Positions 45,873-53,880 of a stretch of DNA of 57,030 nt are shown piece by piece (position 1 is the first letter of the stretch; each line of letters starts with the position of its first letter). A program made the translations under genes and the position numbers. This stretch comes from Xanthomonas hortorum pv. cynarae (lineage in GTDB: Bacteria; Pseudomonadota; Gammaproteobacteria; Xanthomonadales; Xanthomonadaceae): contig NZ_MDFM01000025.1 of the NCBI RefSeq assembly GCF_002939985.1, forward strand, positions 20,748 to 77,777. The letters run 5' to 3'. The notes beneath the pieces were generated by a model. That model did not search any database, was not told where the DNA came from, and saw only the letters and a program-made list of their open reading frames with translations.

Positions 45873-46547
45873 ATGCATCGCTACACATTGCGCGACGACC
45901 TGTCGTTCTGCCGCATTGGCGAGCGCCTGGTGTTCCTGGATGTCGGCAACGACCGCTACTTCCGTCTGCCCAGTGCACAAGAACACTCCCTGCTCGCCTA
46001 CCTGGCGCAAGACCCGGTATCGGAGCCGGAGATCGACGGCCTTCTCGAACGCGGCCTGCTTGTGCAGCGGTCGCAAGCCAGCGCCGGCCCGCAGCCTTCC
46101 GTCATGCCTGTTGCGCGTAGCGCAATGGAGACGCCCATACCAGCGCGACGACCACAGCTGTTTGAACTGTTTGAAGTGCTGGCGCTCGTGCTGTCCACGC
46201 GGCTGGCGTTGAAGCGCACTCCGCTCAGCAAGATACTCGGCAGCCTCTCCGCTGGAGCACAGCGCCAGCGGGCGCAGCAAAGCTCGGTCGCCCGGCTCGA
46301 GCAACGGCTCACCGAAGCGGCATCGGTCTTCCGGCACGCACGCGTGTGGGTGCCGGTCGAAATGCGCTGTCTGCTCGATTCGGTCGCGTTGGCCAGATTC
46401 CTGCGTAGGCGCCAGCTCGATGCCCGGATTGTGTTCGGCGTCGCACTCGATCCGTTTTCGGCACATTGCTGGGTGCAGGCCGGCGATCTGGTCCTGAACG
46501 ACACGGTTGGAAACGTCCACGCGCATACGCCCATCCGGGTGGTGTGA
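45873..46547 (+). CDS. Lasso peptide B protein (fused leader-binding RRE and leader protease)
   Basis: 224 residues. The N-terminal part (about 1-85) is the PqqD-like RiPP recognition element: LSFCRIGERLVFLDVGNDRY, then EHSLLAYLAQDPVSEPEIDG. The C-terminal part (about 95-224) is the transglutaminase-like cysteine protease with the catalytic set Cys166 (VEMRCLLDSVALARFLRRR), His198 (AHCWVQ) and Asp210 (LVLND). It binds the leader, cuts after it, and hands the core to the cyclase. Both parts are fused, as usual in proteobacterial clusters. ATG 45873 has AGGA upstream. Its stop codon shares one base with the ATG of gene C. Confidence 0.95.
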   Translation: MHRYTLRDDLSFCRIGERLVFLDVGNDRYFRLPSAQEHSLLAYLAQDPVSEPEIDGLLERGLLVQRSQASAGPQPSVMPVARSAMETPIPARRPQLFELFEVLALVLSTRLALKRTPLSKILGSLSAGAQRQRAQQSSVARLEQRLTEAASVFRHARVWVPVEMRCLLDSVALARFLRRRQLDARIVFGVALDPFSAHCWVQAGDLVLNDTVGNVHAHTPIRVV

Positions 46548-48280
46548 TGTACCGCTACATCGCCTTGCTCAACCATCCGCAGACACACCGCGATGGCGAC
46601 CGCGCCGCTGTCGATGAGGCGCTGCGACAGATCGGGTTACTTCCACGGCTACGCACTGAATGCATCGATCTGTATGCATCAGACGACACGCCCGTGCTCG
46701 ACATGCCTGGTGGCGGCTTACTGATCGGCCATGTCTTTTCGTGGCGCGACAACACCCCCTTGGTGGACGGCGCATCGCTGCATGCGTTGTCGGCAGCACA
46801 GCGTACGCGGCACCTGATCGATGCGCACTGGGGCGAGTACCTGCTGTTGCATGCACCGCACGAGGATCCGAGCGCCATCACCGTCATGCGCGAGCCTTCC
46901 GGCGGCGTGGCATGCGTCTACGCGTTACAGCATGGCTTCATCACCTCAGACATCTCGATCGCCACGCATGCCGGTGTATACGCGCGTGAGATCGATTGGG
47001 ACGCCATCGCCCATCATCTGCACTACCCGCACCTCAAGACCGAGCGCACCGGGCTTGCCGGCGTGCGCGAATTGCTGCCGGGCAGTCAGCTGTGTCTCGA
47101 GACCAACCGCAGCAGTGTCGAACAGGTCTGGAACCCCTGGGATTTCATCGCAGCACCGCAGCGCCGGCACGACCCGTTCGCCGCACAGGCGCAGGTACGT
47201 CAGGCGGTGGCATCCAGCGTCATGTGTTGGGCGCAGACCGATGCGTCTGTGCTGCTGGAACTCTCTGGCGGCCTTGACTCGTCCATCCTCGCCGCGTGCC
47301 TGAAAGACACCACAGCGCGCGTGGCATGCTGCAACCTGGTCACGCCGGTGCCTGGCGCCGACGAGCGGCACTATGCCCGGCAGATGAGTGACTTGTTGGG
47401 CACCGAGCTGATCGTGCGCACCCTGGGGTTCGACGCTGCACCCGTCGATTTCGCACCGCCGCTCCATGCGGTCGCGCCCAGCACCTGGTTTCTACAGCAT
47501 GCCTCCAACGCATTGAAGGAGACCATCGCCGAGCAGCTCGCCGTCAAGAGTTTCTTTTCCGGCGGTGGTGGCGACACCGTGTTCTGCAACACCAGAACCA
47601 CCGCGCCTGCCGCAGATGCCTTCCGCGCAGGCGGCTTGCGCGCCGGCTTAACCGCAATCCATGCGCTTGCCGAACTGCATCAATGCACGCTCTGGAAAGC
47701 AGGCAGGTTGACGATGAAGAAACTCCTCGCCAAGGCCGGCCCGCCGCGCAAGCCGGAGCGATCGTTTCTGCCGAGCACGCAGGCTGAGGTTCGGTTGCAA
47801 TCGCATCCCTGGTTCGATGCCCCGCCCGGCAGCCTGCCCGGCGACCGCGAACGTATCTTCGATCTGGCCGGCACCCAGGTGTTCCGCGATGGGTTGGCAC
47901 GCAGCGCGTCATGGCATCTGCGCATGCCGCTGCTGTCGCAACCGGTGGTGGAGGCCTGCCTGAAGGTGCCGAGCTGGATGTGGATCGACGGCGGCCGCAA
48001 TCGCGCCGTCGCACGCGATGCATTTGCTGGCGTGCTGCCTGCGCAAATCCTGCACCGCCGCAGCAAAGGCACCTTCATGAACTACTCCGGCGCGGTCTAT
48101 CGTCAGGGCAGGCAGCAGATCCGCGATTATCTGCTGCATGGTCGACTCGAAAGCCAGGGGCTGCTGGATGCCGATGCCCTACGCCACCATTTCGACCACA
48201 CGCTGGCCGACGGCGACCACAGCGTCATGCGCATCTTCGACCTGTGTGCGGTCGAGAACTGGGTCCGTCATCAAGGCTGA
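46547..48280 (+). CDS. Lasso peptide cyclase C (asparagine synthetase homologue)
   Basis: 577 residues. The N-terminal glutaminase-like half (1-200) starts MYRYIALL, lacking the Cys2 nucleophile, so it cannot release ammonia. The C-terminal half has the ATP-pyrophosphatase motif SGGLDSS at residues 240-246 and later FFSGGGGDTVFCN. It adenylates the side chain of core Glu7 and joins it to the new amino end of Gly1, forming the ring. Start ATG 46547 overlaps the stop of gene B by one base (translational coupling). It is the last gene of the biosynthetic operon. Confidence 0.95.
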   Translation: MYRYIALLNHPQTHRDGDRAAVDEALRQIGLLPRLRTECIDLYASDDTPVLDMPGGGLLIGHVFSWRDNTPLVDGASLHALSAAQRTRHLIDAHWGEYLLLHAPHEDPSAITVMREPSGGVACVYALQHGFITSDISIATHAGVYAREIDWDAIAHHLHYPHLKTERTGLAGVRELLPGSQLCLETNRSSVEQVWNPWDFIAAPQRRHDPFAAQAQVRQAVASSVMCWAQTDASVLLELSGGLDSSILAACLKDTTARVACCNLVTPVPGADERHYARQMSDLLGTELIVRTLGFDAAPVDFAPPLHAVAPSTWFLQHASNALKETIAEQLAVKSFFSGGGGDTVFCNTRTTAPAADAFRAGGLRAGLTAIHALAELHQCTLWKAGRLTMKKLLAKAGPPRKPERSFLPSTQAEVRLQSHPWFDAPPGSLPGDRERIFDLAGTQVFRDGLARSASWHLRMPLLSQPVVEACLKVPSWMWIDGGRNRAVARDAFAGVLPAQILHRRSKGTFMNYSGAVYRQGRQQIRDYLLHGRLESQGLLDADALRHHFDHTLADGDHSVMRIFDLCAVENWVRHQG

Positions 48281-48305
48281 TGTTGCCTGCGCTGCGTGGA
48301 AGCAT

Positions 48306-48341
48306 GCCGTGTGCGTGGCACGTGTGCCACGCGCAAACGGC
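48306..48341. terminator. Hairpin between convergent lasso operons
   Basis: GCGTGGCA (48313-48320) and TGCCACGC (48325-48332) form a tight stem extended imperfectly by GCCGT and ACGGC. It lies in the 71-base gap between the cyclase stop and the isopeptidase stop and can fold from either strand. Confidence 0.6.
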
Positions 48342-48351
48342 ATCACGCACG

Positions 48352-50433
48352 CTAATCGCCACGTGCCGGCACTGCCGCCTTGATTGCACGCCAGCGCGCG
48401 TACTGCGCGGCCTTTTCCGGCGCAGCGTCCCGGTAATCCTGCAACCAGAAGCGGAACCAATCGACATTGCGCGCATACACCGACAACTTGTGCTGCGGCT
48501 GAAACTTCTGGTGCGGCTCGTTCGGAAACACATACAGCTCGGCACGCTGCGCACGCAGCAGCGGAATAACGTAATCCAGTGCGTACAGATACTCCTGCTC
48601 GGAATGCTGAAACAGGATGGGCGCGCGGATCCTGTCCAGCTTGAACGCCGGCGACAACGCCTTCCACCGCTCCGGCGTCTGCTCCGGTGCGCCCAGGCCC
48701 CACATCTGGCGCAATCCCTTGAGGAAGGGCTCGCCCTTCATGCTGCCTAACAGGTAGTACGTCGGCGACACCACCGGGTTGGCGACCGAGGCGGCGGCCA
48801 ACAGGTTCGATTCGGTGGCCGTCCACAGGGTCACCGCACCGCCGAAGCTCAGCCCGCCCATGCCCACGCGCGTACGATCGATGCCGGCCTGCGCTGACAA
48901 CAACGCCACCGCACTTTCCACTGCCGCCAGCCCCTCGCCGTGCCGTTCCAGCGCATCCATGGTGTAGCCGGGCAACTGGTTGATGCACAACGCCGAAATC
49001 CCCACCTGCGCCAACGCGGCCAGCGGCCACTCGTCGCCCACGCCACCGCGCACGAAGCCCGGGCAGCTGTAGTAGGTGACGAACAACGGCAGCTTGCCCG
49101 CGCCGTCACCGCGTGCCGCAAAGAACTGGCCGCTGTACTGCCGCCCACGTGCATCGCGCCACTGCAATAGCCGTGCGGGCGTCGCACGCGCCATGTCCGC
49201 CGCAAGCTCCGCGTTGGGATCGAACAGCACCTGCCGCGCGCCATCTTCGAACGCGATACGTTCCAGACGCGGCGGGCGATCGGCCTCCGCTGTCACGCAC
49301 ACCAGCGCAGCGGCCGACGCACCGCAGTGTGTGGAGGAATCGCGTCCGCCATTGATCAAACCACGCCCCTGCACCACCGCATGCACCTGGCCGGTGGCCG
49401 GATTCCAGCGCTGGATGGATTGCGCCAGGCCCAGCGCGGGATCGGTGATGGTGAACAGCACCTCCGCGCTGCCCGGCCGCCACTGCACTGCGGTGATCGC
49501 CTTGCCCACGCAGGCCGCCGCCGTGCAGCGCAGCGCCTTGCGTGCACGTGGGCCGGGCAACACCGACAGCGCCACCTGCGGCCGGTAGAGCCGGCCGTTG
49601 CCATCACCCACACGCGACAGCACCGCCACCGCGTCGCCCTGTGGCGCACGCGCGGATTGCCACGCATCACCGTCGATACCACGCAGCGCACTGACGGGCG
49701 GTTCCTCCGCGGGCACCTGCGCAGCGGCGAGTGGCCGTGTGCTTGCCGTCGCCAGATCCAGCGCCAGCCAGTGCTCCGGCACATCGGCCGACAGCCCGGT
49801 GCGATCGAACCACACCGTGCCGAAACGCTGCGTGGCCAGCCGCCCTTCCACATTGCCCGAGCGGAACAGGCCCTGCCCCAGCGGCACCGTCTCGTCGATC
49901 CGGATGCCCTGCGCATACTCGTCCTGTTCGGCCGCCACAACCTGCGCGCGCGTGGCACCGACGCGGTAACGCAGCACCCGCCCATCCGCGTCCAACGCGA
50001 AGTCGCGCACGTCTGCCGCATCGTGGGTTACCGCTTGCGCGCCGGAGCCGTCCGCCGCCGCGCGCCACACCGCGATTACGCCATCGAGCAACGCGCGGTA
50101 GTACAACCAGCGGCCATCCGGCGACCACACCACCTTTGCAGGCAACGCGCCGCCGGCCGAATCGCGCAACGGCACACCGCCATCGGCCACGCGTCTGGGC
50201 GCAGCATCCTGCAGGCCTTGCACATACCAGACGCTGTCATAGGTATTGCGCTGCACCGATGCCTGCTCGGTGCGAAAGGCCACGCTGCGGCCATCCGGCG
50301 ACAACGTGGGGCTGGCGATATCCACCACCTCCAGCAATCGCTGCGGCGACACCGTTTGCGCGTGGCCCACGCACACACCTGCCGCCATCAGCACGCCTGC
50401 AAGCAGCAGGCGCCATAGCTTGTGATTCGTCAC
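48352..50433 (-). CDS. Lasso peptide isopeptidase (AtxE-type, S9 family)
   Basis: 693 residues with a signal peptide (LWRLLLAGVLMAAGVCVGHA). A beta-propeller half precedes an alpha/beta-hydrolase half. The nucleophile is Ser529 in GMGGLSFGGAVTLW, the acid is Glu612 in FQHSEQEYLY where ordinary S9 enzymes have Asp, and the base is His641 in FPNEPHQKF. A Ser-Glu-His triad at nearly these positions is what I remember for AtxE2, which cuts the isopeptide bond of lasso peptides. GTG 50433 has AGGAG about 8 bases upstream. It lies 69 bases behind the TonB-dependent receptor on the same strand and convergent with the biosynthetic operon. Confidence 0.92.
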   Translation of the reverse strand: MTNHKLWRLLLAGVLMAAGVCVGHAQTVSPQRLLEVVDIASPTLSPDGRSVAFRTEQASVQRNTYDSVWYVQGLQDAAPRRVADGGVPLRDSAGGALPAKVVWSPDGRWLYYRALLDGVIAVWRAAADGSGAQAVTHDAADVRDFALDADGRVLRYRVGATRAQVVAAEQDEYAQGIRIDETVPLGQGLFRSGNVEGRLATQRFGTVWFDRTGLSADVPEHWLALDLATASTRPLAAAQVPAEEPPVSALRGIDGDAWQSARAPQGDAVAVLSRVGDGNGRLYRPQVALSVLPGPRARKALRCTAAACVGKAITAVQWRPGSAEVLFTITDPALGLAQSIQRWNPATGQVHAVVQGRGLINGGRDSSTHCGASAAALVCVTAEADRPPRLERIAFEDGARQVLFDPNAELAADMARATPARLLQWRDARGRQYSGQFFAARGDGAGKLPLFVTYYSCPGFVRGGVGDEWPLAALAQVGISALCINQLPGYTMDALERHGEGLAAVESAVALLSAQAGIDRTRVGMGGLSFGGAVTLWTATESNLLAAASVANPVVSPTYYLLGSMKGEPFLKGLRQMWGLGAPEQTPERWKALSPAFKLDRIRAPILFQHSEQEYLYALDYVIPLLRAQRAELYVFPNEPHQKFQPQHKLSVYARNVDWFRFWLQDYRDAAPEKAAQYARWRAIKAAVPARGD

Positions 50434-50502
50434 GCACGTACTCCTCTCAGCAACGCTCAAAAACGGTCGGCTGCACATCGGCTGCAGCAGGCAGCCGACG
50501 CA

Positions 50503-52950
50503 TCACCAGTGCTTGGACACCGACACGCTCACGAAGCGGCCAATCGCCGAATAGTTGGTGGAGTCGTACGCCGCCACGTACAGCGGCGAGGTCACCCGGT
50601 ACAACGGCGGATCGCGATCGAAGGCGTTGTCCACCGATACGCCGAACTCCAGCCCGGCCCACGCATCGCGGCGTGCGCCGGTGGCGTAGCGCAACGCCAT
50701 GTCCACCGTGGTGAACGATGCCGACTCCACCCCATCGGCGCGGTTGCGCACACCGCCGCGGTAGTTGCCGAACAGCGAGGCGGTTAGCCCGCCCTGCTGC
50801 CACACCGCGCCCACGCGGCTGCTCAGCGTGGGCGGGTTGAACAGCGTGCCGGCCAGATCGAACGCCGCTTGCGTGGGCAACGTCTGCTGCGTGCTATCCA
50901 GCCAACTCGCAGAGCCGCGCAACGTCAGCGTGCCGGGCGCCAACGCCACCCGGTAGCTGCCGCTCAGGTCCACACCCTCGATGTCCTGCTGCGCCACGTT
51001 GGCGTACTGCGTGTAGATGATCGCCGCCACCCGGCTCGGGTCGTAGGCGACGCCGGCAAAGTTGGAGAACCGGCTGGCCAGCGCGATCACATCGGCCTGC
51101 GCCTGCGGCGTCGGCGAGCGGTCCACAAATGGCGCGTAGATCGGATTGCGCAAGGCCTGGCTGGCATTGGTGATCGGCTGCAGCACGCGGTTGCTGTAGT
51201 CCACCCCGAACCAGGTCAGCTCCGCCTCCAGGCCATCCAGTGCCTCGGGGTGCCAGGCCAGCGAGACCGAGCGGGTGATGGCGCGCTCCGGCTGCAGATC
51301 CTGGTTGCCGCCATCGGCCACCAGCACCGTGGTCCCGGCGGGAAAGCCCACCCCGCCGAACGCGCCCGGCTGGAACAGCCACGCTTCCTGCGCGTAGTTG
51401 CGCTCGAACAGCGTCGGCGCCTTGAACGACTTGCCCCACGACGCCTTCAAGGTCACATCGCTGCCAGGCCCGTACAGCACGCCGAACTTGGGCGTGGTCA
51501 CCCCGCCGAAGCTGCTGTAGTCCTCCACGCGCACCGCCGCTGTCAGCGTCAGCCGCTGCACACCGGGCACGCCCTGCGCCGGGCCCACCAACGGCAGATT
51601 CACCTCCGCATAGGCGAAACGCGCGCTTTCGCTGCCATCGATCGTCTCCACGCCACTGACGTGGTTGACGTTGCGGAACGTGTTGCTGCGATATCCCACC
51701 CCGGCCGCCAGCCGCGCATCGCCCGCCGGCAGTGCGAACAACGGCCCTTCCGCACCCAGCTCGTAGCTGCGGCTGTCGTTGCAGTAGCACAGGTCGGTCA
51801 CGCTCACCGCACCGCTGGCCAGCGCCGTTTCCTGGCGGTATTGATCGTGCTTGCTGTTGCCGTCGGTGGCGCCCAGCGTCAGCGTCCAGTCGCGGGGCAA
51901 CCACACCACCAGGCTGGGCGAGAGCAGCAGGCTGGTGGTGGTCGGGGTGACTCGACTGTTGCGGCCACTGACCGCGTAGAAATGCAGCTGATCGCGCTCG
52001 CTGCGTAACGCGTCCAGCCGCAGCTCCGCGTTGTCGCCCAGCGACTGGTACGCGCTGAGCAAGCCGCTGCGCAGATCGCTGCCGGGATAAAGCGTGGAAG
52101 GGTCGGTGAGTTGCGCGGTGTAAGTGCGCTGCCGGCTGTAGATCGGGTCTGCCGAGACGTCCTGATACGTGGCGATCAACCCACCACTGCGCCAGGTGGT
52201 GCCGGCAGTGACGCTGTATTGCCGAGTGGTGAGGCCGCCTTGCGTGGCCTGCCCGAAGCGCGTGCCAACGCTCACCCCGTCGTAGTCGCGCTTGAGGATC
52301 ACATTGCCCACCCCGCCCACCGCGTCCGACCCATAGATAGCAGACGCACCGTCGGCCACGATCTCCAGCCGCTCCACCGCCTCCACCGGAATCGCACTGA
52401 TGTCCACCGCCTGGGTGAACCCGCCATAGGCCAGCCGGCGCCCGTTGAGCAGGGTGAGCGTGGCATCGGCGCCCAGGCCACGCAGGTTGAGGCTTGCGCC
52501 GCCGGTCATGTTCTGGTTCGCGTTGCCGGCCCCGGCCAGGTTGCCGCTCAGCACGCCCGGGTTCTGCCCACCGGAGAAGTTCTGCGGCACGCTGCGGATC
52601 ACCTCGCCCAGATCGCCGAAGTCTTCTTCGCGGATGCGCGCCGCACTGATTGCGATCACGGGCGACGGCACCGCGCCGCCCTTGATGCGTGTGCCGGTGA
52701 CTTCGATGGTCTCCAATTCGGTTGCGGATGCTTGCGTCGGTGGAATCGCCGCAGGCGCCGGTTCGGGAGAGGTGGCAGCCGTCGGGTCGCTGGTGCTTGC
52801 CGACGCGGGCGCCGGAATGCCGGCCGCCGCTGCCTGATCTGTTGCCGCTGCCTGCGGTGCCGCGGCCTGTGCCGTCGCCGCACCTGCCGCCCCGCTGCTC
52901 ACAGCGAACAGGGCGAGAGAAATGGCGTCGCGTAACGTGCGTGTCTTCAT
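50503..52950 (-). CDS. TonB-dependent receptor of the lasso peptide locus
   Basis: 815 residues. A signal peptide (LRDAISLALFAVSSGAAGAA) is followed by an Ala/Thr/Pro-rich stretch, a TonB-box/plug start at ELETIEVTGTRIKGG, and the plug domain (LNLRGLGADATLTLLNGRRL, IEVVERLEIVADGASAIYGS-like core). The 22-strand barrel ends in a terminal aromatic (SVSVSKHW). Clusters with an isopeptidase nearly always carry such a receptor, so it likely imports the cluster's own lasso peptide, perhaps with bound cargo, into the periplasm where the isopeptidase acts. ATG 52950 is the start. It is first in the two-gene catabolic operon. Confidence 0.92.
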   Translation of the reverse strand: MKTRTLRDAISLALFAVSSGAAGAATAQAAAPQAAATDQAAAAGIPAPASASTSDPTAATSPEPAPAAIPPTQASATELETIEVTGTRIKGGAVPSPVIAISAARIREEDFGDLGEVIRSVPQNFSGGQNPGVLSGNLAGAGNANQNMTGGASLNLRGLGADATLTLLNGRRLAYGGFTQAVDISAIPVEAVERLEIVADGASAIYGSDAVGGVGNVILKRDYDGVSVGTRFGQATQGGLTTRQYSVTAGTTWRSGGLIATYQDVSADPIYSRQRTYTAQLTDPSTLYPGSDLRSGLLSAYQSLGDNAELRLDALRSERDQLHFYAVSGRNSRVTPTTTSLLLSPSLVVWLPRDWTLTLGATDGNSKHDQYRQETALASGAVSVTDLCYCNDSRSYELGAEGPLFALPAGDARLAAGVGYRSNTFRNVNHVSGVETIDGSESARFAYAEVNLPLVGPAQGVPGVQRLTLTAAVRVEDYSSFGGVTTPKFGVLYGPGSDVTLKASWGKSFKAPTLFERNYAQEAWLFQPGAFGGVGFPAGTTVLVADGGNQDLQPERAITRSVSLAWHPEALDGLEAELTWFGVDYSNRVLQPITNASQALRNPIYAPFVDRSPTPQAQADVIALASRFSNFAGVAYDPSRVAAIIYTQYANVAQQDIEGVDLSGSYRVALAPGTLTLRGSASWLDSTQQTLPTQAAFDLAGTLFNPPTLSSRVGAVWQQGGLTASLFGNYRGGVRNRADGVESASFTTVDMALRYATGARRDAWAGLEFGVSVDNAFDRDPPLYRVTSPLYVAAYDSTNYSAIGRFVSVSVSKHW

Positions 52951-53365
52951 GGAGCGTCCTTTGGCTTGCCTGGGTTGGCCCCGCCGACAGCGCACTCGGG
53001 TCGACCCCGGAGCACGCAGCCAGCTGAGCAAGATCGGTCCTGCACCTGACTGCCGAAACAAAGCACCGCTGCGACAGCGGGCCATGCTCAGTATTGCTAA
53101 CTGTTTGCCGTACGATCAATCATCGCGCACGCAAAGCGCCTCGGTGCCTACCCAGGCCCGACACGCCATCACTGCGCAAGTTGTTGCACTTTCCCCACTG
53201 CCGGCAGTGGTCTCGACGCTCAACTCATCGTTGGCGTCGCCACCGCAGGCATTGCCGCAGCTACGTTTAACGTAGCCATCACACCAAGACTACGTTTACC
53301 GTAGTATCGAAGTCAAGCCCGCTTTCGGAAGCTTCCGTGCATCGAAGTCCGGGACGCGCACACCC
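52951..53365. other. Divergent control region between receptor and XRE genes
   Basis: 415 bases with no gene. Apart from the two operator-like palindromes near 53261-53304 (separate entry) I see no clear promoter boxes. Confidence 0.5.
53261..53304. promoter_or_regulatory. Pair of palindromic operators CTACGTTTAMCGTAG
   Basis: CTACGTTTAACGTAG at 53261-53275 (7-base arms around one base) and CTACGTTTACCGTAG at 53290-53304, with start-to-start spacing of 29 bases. They differ at one base. The pair ends 62 bases before the XRE gene, fitting autoregulation by that HTH protein; whether it also controls the receptor 310 bases away is open. Confidence 0.65.
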
Positions 53366-53650
53366 TTGGTTGAGAAACGACAGCTCCCCGTGTACAGCCG
53401 CCGGCTACGCGAGGCGCGCCAGGTCTACGGCCTGTCGCAGCGCAACCTGGGCATCAAGGCCGGCCTGGACGACTTTGTCGCCAGCACCCGCGTCAACCGC
53501 TACGAGACCGGCGTCCACCAGCCCGACCTGCAGACCATCCAGCGGCTGGCAAACGCCCTCGACGTGCCGGTGGCCTACTTCTATGCCGAAGAAGACGACC
53601 TGGCGCAGATGATTCTGGAGTACAAGCGGCGGGGCAAACCCGTACCCTGA
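53366..53650 (+). CDS. Small XRE-family DNA-binding regulator
   Basis: 94 residues, nearly all helix-turn-helix: YSRRLREARQVYGLSQRNLG then GVHQPDLQTIQRLANALDVP. A short tail AEEDDLAQMILEYKRRGKPV follows, with no effector domain. TTG start at 53366; no good Shine-Dalgarno, and a GTG at 53390 is possible. Two matching palindromes lie just upstream. It is divergent from the TonB-dependent receptor. No toxin gene is attached, so a plain repressor is more likely than an antitoxin. Confidence 0.8.
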   Translation: MVEKRQLPVYSRRLREARQVYGLSQRNLGIKAGLDDFVASTRVNRYETGVHQPDLQTIQRLANALDVPVAYFYAEEDDLAQMILEYKRRGKPVP

Positions 53651-53734
53651 GACGTGTGGATGAGCGGCCAGAGGATGGCAGCGGATGTGCCGGGCGCGGG
53701 ACCTTTGGCAGATGTACGCCACGATGCTCTTCAA

Positions 53735-53856
53735 TGGCGCGATGGCAGGCGGTCTCACACGCGGAATCGCGCCATTTGAGGCCAGAATCGCGCCAAATAA
53801 CCCGGAATCGCGCCACAATTTGGCGTATCGCGCCAGAATGCGCTTAAATCGCGCCA
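53735..53856 (+). promoter_or_regulatory. Array of five AATCGCGCCA direct repeats before the fic gene
   Basis: AATCGCGCCA at 53765, 53786, 53806 and 53847, and TATCGCGCCA at 53826: five copies with start spacings of 21, 20, 20 and 21 bases, about two helical turns. One inverted copy TGGCGCGAT lies at 53735-53743. The last copy ends 24 bases before the Fic ATG. The spacers differ in sequence, so the phasing, not the whole unit, is conserved. It looks like a cooperative operator. The Fic protein has its own winged-helix domain and is the first candidate ligand. Confidence 0.75.
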
Positions 53857-53880
53857 CTAAATGGCTGCTACGGAAGAACA

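Noticed and set aside
53765..53856. Short CRISPR or plasmid-type iteron origin
   Set aside because: The repeated part is 10 bases, the gaps only 10-11 bases, there is no cas or rep gene, and it sits at a gene's 5' end: an operator is simpler.
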